NCBI GenBank assembly: GCA_031273455.1
Contig: JAISRZ010000050.1
Coordinates: forward strand, 1-34,479
Direction of reading: 5' to 3'
Source: Deltaproteobacteria bacterium
GTDB taxonomy: Bacteria; Desulfobacterota; Desulfarculia; Adiutricales; Adiutricaceae
Length of the DNA: 34,479 nt
Positions 7,792-16,425 of this stretch are shown here, one piece after another. Within the stretch, counting starts at the first letter, position 1; the number at the start of each line of letters is the position of its first letter. Under the pieces are notes generated by a model, which was not told the origin of the DNA, searched no databases, and was given only the letters and a program-made list of their open reading frames with translations. The translations under genes and the position numbers were made by a program.

Positions 7792-10700
7792 CAGACTACC
7801 GAGAAATACAAAATAAAATAAAAGGCCGCCCCATCCTGGTGGCTAACCGGGGCATTTCTGGCCGGCGGATCTGCCGGGCCATTCGGGACCGGTTTGAGGC
7901 CATCGCCGTGATGACGGCCACGGAAATCGATAAAACCGCCCCGGCGGCCTCCTCGGCCCAAGAGCTGATGCTCCTCGGGGCGGATCCCCAAGCTTACCTG
8001 GATATTGAGAAGATTATCTCCTTAGCCGTCCGCCGGGGGATCATCGCCATCCATCCCGGCTGGGGGTTCGCCTCGGAAGACGCTCGGTTCCCGCGTTTAT
8101 GCGAAGAGGCGGGCATCGCTTTTATTGGCTCCAAAGCCGAGTCCATGAAGCTTTTGGGCAATAAGGTCGAGGTTAGGCGTTTAGCCCAAAGGTTAGGCAT
8201 TCCGGTGGTTCCCGGGTCCGAAGGGGCGGTGGACGTCCCCTTGGCTAAAGAAATCGCCAACTCCTTGGGCCTTCCCATCATGCTCAAAGCCGAGGGCGGC
8301 GGCGGGGGCCGCGGCATTATCGCCATTACCGAGCATAAAGAGCTGGCCCCAGCCTTCGCCAAAGCCTCGGCCATGGCCTCGGCCTCCTTCCATAACCCCC
8401 GCATTTACGTGGAAAAGCTCTTAAAAAACGTCCGGCACATTGAGATCCAGGTCATCGCCGATCAGCACGGGAACATCTTCGCCTTTGACGAAAGGGATTG
8501 CTCCATCCAGAGGAACCACCAGAAGTTAATCGAGATCACCCCGTCCCCCTGGACGAAATTAACCCCGGAGTTAAGAGCGCGGTTAAAGGAATACGCTCGT
8601 TTGTTGGTGCGCGAGGTGGGTTACCACTCTTTATGTACGGTGGAGTTTTTAGTCACCCCGGATGGCGAGCCTTACTTAATCGAGGTTAACACCAGGCTCC
8701 AAGTGGAGCACGGCGTAACGGAAATGCGCTACGGCGTTGATCTAGTGGAAGACCAGATCGCCGTGGCCTTTGGCGGGGTCTTGGATCTAGAAAGCTTACG
8801 GCCCTCCCAGGTGGCCATGCAAGTTCGGGTCAACCTAGAGGACCCCCAAGACGACTTTTCCCCCAATAGTGGGCTCATCACCCGTTACGTCTCCCCGGGC
8901 GGGCCCGGGGTTAGGCTCGACTCCAACTTATCGGCGGGTTACGATTTTCCCTCCAACTACGATTCGGCGGGGGCCTTACTCATCGCCCACGGCCAAGACT
9001 GGCCTAAAGTTTTGGGCATCATGGAACGGGCCTTAGGCGAGTACACCATTGGGGGTCTTAAAACCACCATCCCCTTCCATCGCCACTTGATTAAAAGCCC
9101 GGACTTTCGGGCCGCGGCTTTCACCACCAGTTACTTGGATCAGCACCCCGAGCTTTTGGAGTACCCGGATCTGGTGGCCGAGGCTGAAAAGCTTAGTCGC
9201 TTAACCGCCGAAATCTCGGCCCATGGGCATAACCCCTTTATCCAACTGGGTCGCTACCGGAACGCCGACTCCCCGCGCTTAGGCCGCTTTGACCCGGTTT
9301 TGCCGCGTTTGTCCCCGGAAGTGGCCAAAACCCCGAACCCTTACCCCAAAGGCGATCGGGTGGCTTTATTGGACTACATTCGGGACTCCAAAGAGATCCA
9401 CTTTGGCGACACCACTTGCCGGGACATGACCCAGTCCAATAGCGGGAACCGTTTCCGCTTGGCCGAGGACGCTTTAGTTGGCCCTTATTTAGACGAGTGC
9501 GGCCTATTTTCTTTGGAAACCGGCGGCGGGGCCCACTTCCATGTGGCCATGCTGGCCAACATGACCTACCCCTTTAGCGAAGCCGCGGCTTGGAACCAGT
9601 TCGCCCCCAAGACCATGAAGCAGATTCTGGTCCGCTCCACCAACATTTTAGGCTACAAACCCCAGCCTGCCATTTTAATGCGGCGGACCACCGAGCTCAT
9701 TTGCGAGCATTTCCACGTCATTCGCTGCTTTGACTTTTTAAACCACGCCGCCAACATGGCCCCCATGGCCAAGGTGGCCTTAGCCGACGAGACCATCCTC
9801 TTTGAGCCGGCTTTGTCTTTAAGCTATGGCCCGGGGTTTTCCATTAAGCATTACGTGGACGCGGCCCAAGCCATCATCGACATGTGCGCCAAGGTCTCGG
9901 ACATCCCCAAAAGCTTAATCCCCAAGCGTTTGGCTTTGGGCTTAAAAGACATGGGCGGGGTCTGCCCGCCCCGCTTTATCGCGGCTTTAACCCGCGAGCT
10001 GAAAAAAAAGTGGCCGGATCTGGTTCTCCATTACCACCGCCATTACACCGATGGGCTCTTTGTCCCGGCGGTGGGGGCGGCGGCCCAAGCCGGGGCCCAG
10101 ATTATCGACGCGGCTTTAGGGGCCTCGGTCCGGAGCTACGGCCAAGGGGATTTATTGGCCACGGCGGCTTACATTGAGGAAGAATTAGGTCTCCCGGTCC
10201 GCTTAAACCGGGATCTCGTCCGCCAAGGCAACTTTGTCTTAAAGCAGATCATGCCTTACTACGACCGCTACGCCCCGACCTTTTTCCGGGGCGTTGACCA
10301 TGACGTCACCCGCCACGGCATGCCCGGCGGGGCCACTTCCTCCTCCCAGGAAGGGGCCATGAAGCAAGGGTATATCCAGTTTCTGCCCCACATGCTACGG
10401 TACTTAGCTGGGTTACGGCAAATCACCCGCTACCATGACGTCACCCCGGGCTCCCAGATCACCTGGAACACCGCCTTTTTGGCCATTAGCTCGGCCTTTC
10501 GCCGGGGCGGGCCCGAGGAAGTGGAAAAGCTCATGCGGATCATGGACCAGACCGTGGAGTCCTTGGACGAGGAAGTTTCGGTCGAGTTCGCTAAAGAAAG
10601 GCTAAAAATCTACCGGGATTGCAATGACGCTTTTCGGGATCTTATCTTAGGCCGCTTTGGGCCTTTGCCTTTAGGCTTTCCCCCGGACTGGGTCTACCAA

Positions 10701-11480
10701 AGCGCCTTTGGCGACCAATGGGCCGAGGCTTTAGCCACGCGGCGGACGGATTCCCCTTTAAACCACTTAGAGGACCCCGACCTAGAAGAGGAGCGGAACG
10801 CCCTAAAGGAGCTGATTCATCGGGAGCCGACCAACGAAGAGTTTGTCATGTACTTAAACCAGCCGGCTGACGCTCTAAAGACCATGCGCTTTCGGCAGAC
10901 CTTTGGCGATCCCAATAACCTCCCCTTGGACGTTTGGTTTGAGGGGCTTCGGGCCGACGAGTCGGCCACCTTCGCCGATAGTCAAGATAAACCGCACCAG
11001 ATCTCCATTTTAAGCATCCAGAAAAAGGATGAGAAAGGCCAGGTGGCGGTTCGGTACTTATTAGACTCGGAAATCATGTTGCACGCGGCCCAAGTCGGGG
11101 CGGCCCCGCCCAGCTCCCAAGCCACGGAAACCAGAACCGATGGCGAGACGAGCCCGTACCTCGTGACCGCCCCGGTCAATGGCGATCTGTGGGTCATCTA
11201 CGTCAAAGAAGGCGAAGTGGTGGCTAAAGGCCAAGAGCTTTTTAACATCTCCATCATGAAGCAAGAAAAGGGCGTTCGGTCCAAAATCGCGGGGGTGGTC
11301 AAAAAGATCCACCGGACCGCCGACTTCCAGCTCACCAAGCAAATGGTCCCGGTTCGGGCCGGGGAGCTCATCGTGGAATTGGGGCCCACCCCGCTCTCTT
11401 GCCCCCGCTGTCGCGAAACCTTGCCCCTAGAAGGCTTGAACTTCTGTCCGTATTGCGGTCACGTTTTAAACGGCGATTAA
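7788..11480 (+). CDS. pyc: Pyruvate carboxylase-type biotin enzyme with C-terminal zinc ribbon
   Basis: Biotin-dependent carboxylase, most likely making oxaloacetate from pyruvate and bicarbonate. Residues about 13-460 form the biotin carboxylase domain: Gly-rich loop EGGGGGRGI, HIEIQVIADQHGN, ERDCSIQRNHQK and EVNTRLQVEHGVTEM. The carboxyltransferase domain starts near 525 with GDTTCRDMTQS (metal ligand D546), then LKDMGG with K720 as the lysine expected to be carboxylated, and HYHRHYTDG (H750 and H752 as metal ligands). The biotinyl domain has SIMKQEKG with K1158 as acceptor (AMKM in the usual form). Departures from classical enzymes include RDMTQ for RDAHQ and RHYTDG for THDTSG. A four-cysteine zinc ribbon (C1205, C1208, C1220, C1223) ends the protein. 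Long divergent carboxylases next to birA are known in Desulfovibrio-type bacteria. Confidence 0.88.
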   Translation: MTDYREIQNKIKGRPILVANRGISGRRICRAIRDRFEAIAVMTATEIDKTAPAASSAQELMLLGADPQAYLDIEKIISLAVRRGIIAIHPGWGFASEDARFPRLCEEAGIAFIGSKAESMKLLGNKVEVRRLAQRLGIPVVPGSEGAVDVPLAKEIANSLGLPIMLKAEGGGGGRGIIAITEHKELAPAFAKASAMASASFHNPRIYVEKLLKNVRHIEIQVIADQHGNIFAFDERDCSIQRNHQKLIEITPSPWTKLTPELRARLKEYARLLVREVGYHSLCTVEFLVTPDGEPYLIEVNTRLQVEHGVTEMRYGVDLVEDQIAVAFGGVLDLESLRPSQVAMQVRVNLEDPQDDFSPNSGLITRYVSPGGPGVRLDSNLSAGYDFPSNYDSAGALLIAHGQDWPKVLGIMERALGEYTIGGLKTTIPFHRHLIKSPDFRAAAFTTSYLDQHPELLEYPDLVAEAEKLSRLTAEISAHGHNPFIQLGRYRNADSPRLGRFDPVLPRLSPEVAKTPNPYPKGDRVALLDYIRDSKEIHFGDTTCRDMTQSNSGNRFRLAEDALVGPYLDECGLFSLETGGGAHFHVAMLANMTYPFSEAAAWNQFAPKTMKQILVRSTNILGYKPQPAILMRRTTELICEHFHVIRCFDFLNHAANMAPMAKVALADETILFEPALSLSYGPGFSIKHYVDAAQAIIDMCAKVSDIPKSLIPKRLALGLKDMGGVCPPRFIAALTRELKKKWPDLVLHYHRHYTDGLFVPAVGAAAQAGAQIIDAALGASVRSYGQGDLLATAAYIEEELGLPVRLNRDLVRQGNFVLKQIMPYYDRYAPTFFRGVDHDVTRHGMPGGATSSSQEGAMKQGYIQFLPHMLRYLAGLRQITRYHDVTPGSQITWNTAFLAISSAFRRGGPEEVEKLMRIMDQTVESLDEEVSVEFAKERLKIYRDCNDAFRDLILGRFGPLPLGFPPDWVYQSAFGDQWAEALATRRTDSPLNHLEDPDLEEERNALKELIHREPTNEEFVMYLNQPADALKTMRFRQTFGDPNNLPLDVWFEGLRADESATFADSQDKPHQISILSIQKKDEKGQVAVRYLLDSEIMLHAAQVGAAPPSSQATETRTDGETSPYLVTAPVNGDLWVIYVKEGEVVAKGQELFNISIMKQEKGVRSKIAGVVKKIHRTADFQLTKQMVPVRAGELIVELGPTPLSCPRCRETLPLEGLNFCPYCGHVLNGD

Positions 11481-11485
11481 ATCTT

Positions 11486-11513
11486 CCGGCTTAGAGCTAG
11501 CGCTCTAAGCCGG
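11486..11513. terminator. Perfect 12-bp hairpin after the carboxylase gene
   Basis: CCGGCTTAGAGC (11486-11497) and its exact complement at 11502-11513 flank a TAGC loop, five bases after the stop codon. No T run follows on either strand, so it is either a terminator without the usual U tract or a 3'-end stabiliser. It probably marks the end of the birA-pyc transcript. Confidence 0.6.
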
Positions 11514-11681
11514 GAACAATACTTAAATCGCGTTTTTAAGTAAAATTTAGCTTAATTTCAATTTAATTCGACAATAATTTAATATTGCGCTTATATATCG
11601 TAAGGCGGTATGACGTTTAATATCGCCTTAAACGCTTTATTTTTGTCTTTTTTACGCCCGTTAAGGCTAACCCAAAAAATT

Positions 11682-12215
11682 ATGCGCTATTTAAAAACCG
11701 CTTTAAAAGACGTTTTAGTTTTAGTCCAAGAGCCCATCCCGGACAATCGGGGTTTTTTCGCTCGGGCCTTTTCCCAAGACGAGCTCCAAAAGGAAGGGTT
11801 GGATTTTCCCATTAGGCAAATTAACCGCTCCTATAACCGCTTAAAAGGGACCTTACGGGGTTTGCATTTCCAAAACCCGCCCCACGCCGAGGATAAGATC
11901 ATCCAGGTCACCAAAGGGTCCATCATTGACGTGGCTTTGGATATTCGGCCTGGGTCCCCGACCTTTGGCCAGCATCACGCCGAGATTTTAACCGCGGCCA
12001 ACGGTCGGGCCTTACTTATCCCCAAGGGCTGCGCCCACGGCTTTCAGACCTTGGAGGACGATACTGAGCTTTATTACCTCGTCTCCGCTTACTACGCCCC
12101 CGGGGCCGACAGTGGGATCCGCTGGGATAACCCGGGCTTAAACATCGCTTGGCCCACCCAGCCGCCGACCGTTATCTCGGACAAGGATAAGGCTTGGCCA
12201 GACGTGGCCCTTTAA
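11682..12215 (+). CDS. rfbC: dTDP-4-dehydrorhamnose 3,5-epimerase family protein
   Basis: RmlC-type cupin epimerase of nucleotide-sugar synthesis for surface polysaccharide. From the ATG at 11682 it is 177 residues, the usual length. The catalytic set of the family is in place: GTLRGLHFQ with H62, YYLVSAYYAP with Y131/Y132, and SDKDKAWP with D169. GSIIDVALDIRPGSPTFG and IPKGCAHGFQ are also typical. A longer frame begins at 11610 behind a purine tract, but its 24 extra residues are hydrophobic and absent from the family, so 11682 is preferred, although its ribosome binding site is weak. No other dTDP-rhamnose genes are nearby, so a 3-epimerase of another pathway is possible. Confidence 0.83.
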   Translation: MRYLKTALKDVLVLVQEPIPDNRGFFARAFSQDELQKEGLDFPIRQINRSYNRLKGTLRGLHFQNPPHAEDKIIQVTKGSIIDVALDIRPGSPTFGQHHAEILTAANGRALLIPKGCAHGFQTLEDDTELYYLVSAYYAPGADSGIRWDNPGLNIAWPTQPPTVISDKDKAWPDVAL

Positions 12216-12850
12216 ACTAACCGCTATAGTCTGACCTTAATAGTCCCAAAAACGCTTAAAAACCGTCCTTCTCGCCCTTTAAATAATTTGGGGCAAATAT
12301 TAATGAAGGGGGAAGAATAAACCCGTATATCGCTTTTTTTGGGGGCCTTTTAACCTAAAATCCGGTGGCTACGGGACTTCCAACTGGCCAGGCCAATTGG
12401 GTCAAAAATGTCAAATACGCTCGTAAGAAACATCTCCAGGACAATCAGCTGTTCATTAAGCCCCACGCCGCTCTCCGCCGGTTGGCCCCTTTATCGGAGC
12501 CAGCCAATGACGCGCGATTCGATATAATAATTGGGAACCAAAATAACATATTTACCACTAAATACGTTCCGTGGCGGGCGAGCCAATAATTCCCTTTTGT
12601 ATCAATTGGGAAATAATAAATTCCAGTGATACCATGTTACCAGATTTTTTGTGTTTACCAGACGCTTTAACACATTTTAGAGTATTAGAGTCGGCCTTAT
12701 CGGTTGATTGCGCGTAACCGTTCACCAGAGCCAGGAAACCCTCCAATAGGCGTTCAGCGTCATGGTGGCCCTCTATACCCCAGTCTGGTAGACCAGCCGG
12801 GGGGCTAATACTGTGACCCTTTCGGGTGACCAGATCCACGTCCTGACAAT
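12216..12850. other. Intergenic region at the left end of the accessory island
   Basis: No gene is firmly supported. A 74-codon frame from a GTG at 12365 (+) and a 109-codon frame from a TTG at 12887 (-) are open, but neither has a ribosome binding site or recognisable protein features. The minus frame begins inside the first copy of the 56-base repeat described separately and may be a fragment of a repeated coding sequence. Confidence 0.35.
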
Positions 12851-12906
12851 TTCTGTAGGCCCAAAAGGCGGGAATCCTGGACGTCAAAAAGACCCTCGGA
12901 GGGGCC
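12851..12906 (-). repeat. Imperfect 56-bp repeat, copy A
   Basis: Aligned without gaps to copy B at 12985-13040, with 42 of 56 bases identical by eye. Read on the minus strand, both copies have a short GC-rich hairpin-like segment followed by a T run and then encode a similar peptide (FLTSRIPAFWAYRN here, FLLSLIPTFWAYRI in copy B). Confidence 0.6.
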
Positions 12907-12984
12907 GGATGGCTTTTAAAGGCGGGATTATGGGAGGGCCTCTTTAGTTTTTAACAGCCACAGGGTACCACCCGTCTTTGCGGA

Positions 12985-13040
12985 TTCTATAGGCCCAAAA
13001 GGTAGGAATCAGGGACAATAAAAAAGCCCTCCGGCGGACC
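12985..13040 (-). repeat. Imperfect 56-bp repeat, copy B, at the 3' end of the WYL gene
   Basis: Second copy of the repeat, starting exactly at the stop codon of the WYL-domain gene. On the minus strand it reads CCGGAGGGC followed by six T residues, so it may serve as that gene's terminator. In another frame it continues as IPTFWAYRIRKDGWYPVAV up to a TAA, which looks coding-like rather than random. Confidence 0.6.
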
Positions 13041-14149
13041 TATCGCCTGTCAACTATCTCCATATCATTTGAGACAGCCATTTCTCGCAACTCAGCGCGA
13101 TACCTATTTATGAGACGTAAAGGCTTCAAAATCCTAACTTTAGAGCCAAACCCCAAAAGCCAATTTAAAGTCTCTCTTTCGCTACCACAACGAATTGAAA
13201 GTCTATACCAATTTCGTAGTCTTCTAATATGATACCCGTTGTTTAGCTCTGGTTTAGCCCCATTAGGCCAATTATAGTCTTTCAGATACGACTCTGAAGG
13301 GTCGAAAATGAACGTAAGATCGAATGGCTTCTCATCCATGAAGCCAAACAATTCTTGGGGTTGGTCTTCTTGGTGTTTGAGCGCATAACTTTTTTCCCCT
13401 TGATAGAGATAGGAATGTTCAGAGGGTATCAGTTCGTCGCTAATTGACCTATTAGTTAGCGTGATTTTCATGATTTTGTTAAGCTGAAGAGAGCGCTCCT
13501 GAGGATCATCCAGTTTATTATAACGGACCTTATGGCTTAGAAAACCCTGGATGTAAATCTTATCACGAAAGATCCTAATATCCCGTGGAGCGAATAGATA
13601 TTTTTTTTCTTTATGAGCCTTATTAACGTAAAAGATCTCACAAACCTTCTTTTGTCGAATGGCCTCGATCGAAGACCTTAGGACATCTCTATGGGGCCCG
13701 TAATCAATGAATTCCTTGGATTTAAGACGGTACACCGGAGCGGGTGGCCCAATTCGATTTTCCGTGTCAAAATGATCAATAGTCTCCAATAGAGCCTCGC
13801 TGACTTTATCGCCAAGCAAATTTCTATTCATGTCGATAACACTTTTCGCTAACGCCAAATCCTGAGGTTCTATATGTTTAAAAAGATTTCGATGAGCTAT
13901 AAGTTCATCTTGTTGATTGTTTTCGACTTTCAATTTAATGAGTTCGTTCCTTGATTCTTCAAAATGACACAAGTCTGGTAAATTATAGGCGACCTCTTCG
14001 AGAACTCTTTTGGCTGTATCTCTCGAACACTCAAGCCTCTTACTAGCTGTCTGGAGGGACATAGTCTTAAAATTTAGCGTGTATAATAGATCGTTTACAA
14101 TTTTCAAGCATTTTTCGCTTTTCGTTAAGTCTCCTCTTGCCGTAGCCAT
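13040..14149 (-). CDS. WYL-domain transcriptional regulator
   Basis: Probable DNA-binding regulator with a ligand-sensing WYL domain. An N-terminal helix-turn-helix is likely at about 28-55 (SLQTASKRLECSRDTAKRVL). The WYL domain spans about 150-232; the signature Trp-Tyr-Leu is replaced by KIYIQG at 197-202, preceded by FAPRDIRIF. The C-terminal WCX-like part includes LNWLLGFGSKVRILKP, as in other full-length family members. Length, 369 residues, is normal. GAGG is eight bases before the ATG. WYL proteins often control mobile or defence islands, and this one sits at the edge of such an island, but no target operator could be identified. Confidence 0.82.
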   Translation of the reverse strand: MATARGDLTKSEKCLKIVNDLLYTLNFKTMSLQTASKRLECSRDTAKRVLEEVAYNLPDLCHFEESRNELIKLKVENNQQDELIAHRNLFKHIEPQDLALAKSVIDMNRNLLGDKVSEALLETIDHFDTENRIGPPAPVYRLKSKEFIDYGPHRDVLRSSIEAIRQKKVCEIFYVNKAHKEKKYLFAPRDIRIFRDKIYIQGFLSHKVRYNKLDDPQERSLQLNKIMKITLTNRSISDELIPSEHSYLYQGEKSYALKHQEDQPQELFGFMDEKPFDLTFIFDPSESYLKDYNWPNGAKPELNNGYHIRRLRNWYRLSIRCGSERETLNWLLGFGSKVRILKPLRLINRYRAELREMAVSNDMEIVDRR

Positions 14150-14263
14150 TATGGTAACCTCGTTAGCTTTAAAATACGCGTGAAAAGGGATATTCTTCTT
14201 AAACCACAGGAAGTCATTTAATCTAAACTTGTTTAATCAAAAGCCAGGCTTATGACCGACTAA

Positions 14264-14629
14264 ATAAGGCGACGCGCGCGAAACTTTAAAGATGAACTAT
14301 TGGCTAAGGCGATTAATCGAAGTCAATATCGCTTAAAAAACCTTAGAAGATGGGGTTACTCCCCGTAAAAAACCGTAAAAGTCGCCTACCAACGTGACCC
14401 GGAGAAGGTAGAACAATGGACGAATGTCATTATTAAAGACCTCAGGGATTCAGCTGAGAAACACAACGCTATAATTTTTTTCGGCGATGAGTCATCTGTT
14501 CAAACTGAATCATTTAACATGTACGCCTGTAATCACGACAACTGGCTCAAGGCGGTACAGTCACCGGCCATTTCGTTGAAGGAAACTCATAATCAACGTC
14601 ATAAATGGCGTTGTTCGCGACCGTGGTGA
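14264..14629 (+). pseudogene. IS630-family transposase remnant
   Basis: A decayed fragment of a DDE transposase of the IS630/Tc1-mariner group. In one frame it reads NRSQYRLKNLRRWGYSP, then an in-frame TAA at 14366-14368, then KTVKVAYQRDPEKVEQW and NAIIFFGDESSVQT. The Asp-Glu at 14486-14491 is the second catalytic position of the DDE triad and sits in the typical I-F-F-x-DE context. The frame ends at a TGA at 14627-14629, before the third catalytic residue. Both ends and any terminal repeats appear lost. It no longer encodes a working enzyme. Confidence 0.75.
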
Positions 14630-15543
14630 AAGTGACAATGTCGTCACCCTTTTTCACGTTATTCTTTTTGAGTTCCCTTGAGGAAGCGGTCCCCAAGTGG
14701 AAATCGAAATGGAGGAGAGGAAGATGGGAAAACGCGCTAAACGTATCGTCCCAGATGGCGACCCTATCAACAGTTCTAGGCGTGTAGTCCGAGGACTCCC
14801 TTAAGAAGAACCTCAGACCCAGCTCGGTCGCTACCCTTTATGACCATGGCGATCCGGGCGTTATATTGGCTGACAATGCCTGGGGCGTCTTTGGGGCCGC
14901 TAGCTCGACCCGTTCATTAACAGTCATATCGTCTCCTTATGTTGAGCTATTATAACGGTGGTTAGGTTGGGTGGGAAGAGATTAGGCGTGACTCTGGGTA
15001 GCCAACTCTGGCCACCCATTTGGTGGCCCAGAGTCTTGTAAAAATTACGTTTGATTGAATTGAATACGATATATATAACACAGTATCTTTAAAACTTACA
15101 AATAAAAAAAAATTATGAATAACGATTAATATATTATAAATTAACTTAAAATCAACAATTTATCCATTTACAATAATTTTTGAATGATATATAAATATTT
15201 TTCTATAAATAGGGCGAAGGGCGAAGCTATCGCCTAGAATCTCCAAGGGGCCTACTCTTGGCTCGCTCCCTCGCGCCCTCGCGCCCTTGTCCCAACCGTT
15301 TCGCCGCGTTAGGTCCCAAAAAACGCGTCTCGGCCCTTTAGGCCATTATTGGATTATGGCGAATTCCCCCGTTCTTCGTTGATAGCGGCCAATTCGCAAA
15401 GGCGATTTGGAGATGACGTCCAGCCAAGGCGGGTCAAGTATCGAACGTTAGGGCATTTGGGCCAAGCCCCTGTGAGGAAAAACTATCCTCGGCAAAAATG
15501 GCCTTTAGGCTTTAAGCCCGAAACGGTCGGGCTGTTAACCAAA
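14630..15543. other. Gene-poor stretch between transposase remnant and terD
   Basis: No gene is supported. The first 300 bases may be the decayed 3' part of the insertion sequence. A strong hairpin lies at 15005-15034. Positions about 15050-15210 are very AT-rich. The last part is ordinary GC content and directly follows the terD stop on the minus strand. Confidence 0.4.
15005..15034. repeat. Hairpin-forming inverted repeat
   Basis: ACTCTGGCCACC (15005-15016) pairs with GGTGGCCCAGAGT (15022-15034) with one bulged C. An upstream GACTCTGGG at 14990-14998 also pairs with CCCAGAGTC at 15027-15035, so two alternative hairpins are possible. It may be an insertion-sequence end or a terminator; no long T run follows. 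Confidence 0.5.
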
Positions 15544-16119
15544 CTAAATGTCAACACCATAATTTTTGGCCAAAGGCCCAAGCCCGCCCGCGAAGCCTTG
15601 GCCAATGGCTTTGAATTTCCAGTCCCCTCCATGGCGGTAAATTTCGCCAAAAACCATAGCCGTTTCAACGCTCATGTCCTCTGACAGGTCAAAACGGGCA
15701 ATTTCCTTATTGTCGGCCAAATTGACGATCCTAATGAAAGCGTTGGAAACCATGCCGAAATTCTGACGCCTTTGCTCCGCGTCGTGAATTGTGACCGCTA
15801 CGGCAATCTTTTGGAGTTCGGAGGGCACCTTGGTCAAGTCGACCTTGATGGACTCATCATCACCCTCGCCGGCCCCGGTCAAGTTGTCCCCGGTATGCTC
15901 TACCGATCCATCATCGCTTTTTGTGTGGTTGTAAAAGATAAAGTCGCCGTTACCCCTGACTTTGTCGTCCGCCTTCAGAAGGAAAGCCGAGGCGTCAAGA
16001 TCGAAGTCGGTCCCGTCTGTGGACCTCGCGTCCCAGCCCAAGCCGACCAGAATCGATTGAAGCCCTGGAGCTTCTTTACTCAAAGAAACATTGCCGCCTT
16101 TTGCTAATGAAACAGCCAT
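15544..16119 (-). CDS. terD: TerD-family stress protein
   Basis: Calcium-binding TerD-domain protein of tellurium-resistance/general stress systems, acting in the cytoplasm. The ATG at 16119 gives the canonical 191 residues and the canonical start [19 protein letters not shown], with GGAG six bases upstream; the frame opens 11 codons earlier but without support. Calcium-site motifs are intact: GTDFDLDAS and [15 protein letters not shown]. The C-terminal half ([37 protein letters not shown]) is typical TerD. It is a close paralog of the pseudogene at 21081-21654. It is separated from its neighbours by long gaps and so is probably transcribed alone. Confidence 0.93.
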   Translation of the reverse strand: MAVSLAKGGNVSLSKEAPGLQSILVGLGWDARSTDGTDFDLDASAFLLKADDKVRGNGDFIFYNHTKSDDGSVEHTGDNLTGAGEGDDESIKVDLTKVPSELQKIAVAVTIHDAEQRRQNFGMVSNAFIRIVNLADNKEIARFDLSEDMSVETAMVFGEIYRHGGDWKFKAIGQGFAGGLGPLAKNYGVDI

Positions 16120-16224
16120 TTTAAACTCCAAAGTAACTAAAATTAAATACAAAATAAGCTGAGATCTTTGGAAATCATCCCCAAACCCTGCCGCCCCAAA
16201 ACCTAATTCCAGGCTCCAAGCGAG

Positions 16225-16239
16225 ATAATTGAGAATTAT
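16225..16239. promoter_or_regulatory. Candidate operator: ATAATT-GAG-AATTAT palindrome
   Basis: A perfect six-base inverted repeat with a three-base spacer, 106-120 bases upstream of the terD start. Its size and A/T content resemble Fur/PerR-type metal regulator sites, but the match to any consensus is loose, and short AT-rich palindromes arise easily by chance. Confidence 0.3.
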
Positions 16240-16425
16240 TAAAGCCTAAGCCGCCAAAAAAACTCGCGTCGAAAGATTGGGCCGCGTAAACGCGCGCAAA
16301 GAATATCAAGCGCTTCAAACAACACTACTTAGTACAATAAAACAGTTAATGCTTTGTACTTTTTATTAATACAACTGATTATAAACAATAAACTATTTTT
16401 TGTTTATAAAAAGCATAAATTACAA

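Noticed and set aside
12365..12589. 74-codon frame on the + strand
   Set aside because: GTG start without a ribosome binding site, no recognisable protein features, and located in island spacer DNA.
12558..12887. 109-codon frame on the - strand
   Set aside because: TTG start inside the repeat, no ribosome binding site; only the part shared with the repeat looks coding-like.
14605..14787. 60-codon frame on the + strand
   Set aside because: Overlaps the end of the IS630 remnant in another frame and has no family features; probably part of the decayed element.
15349..16107. Two + strand frames of 111 codons
   Set aside because: Both are antisense to the intact terD gene.
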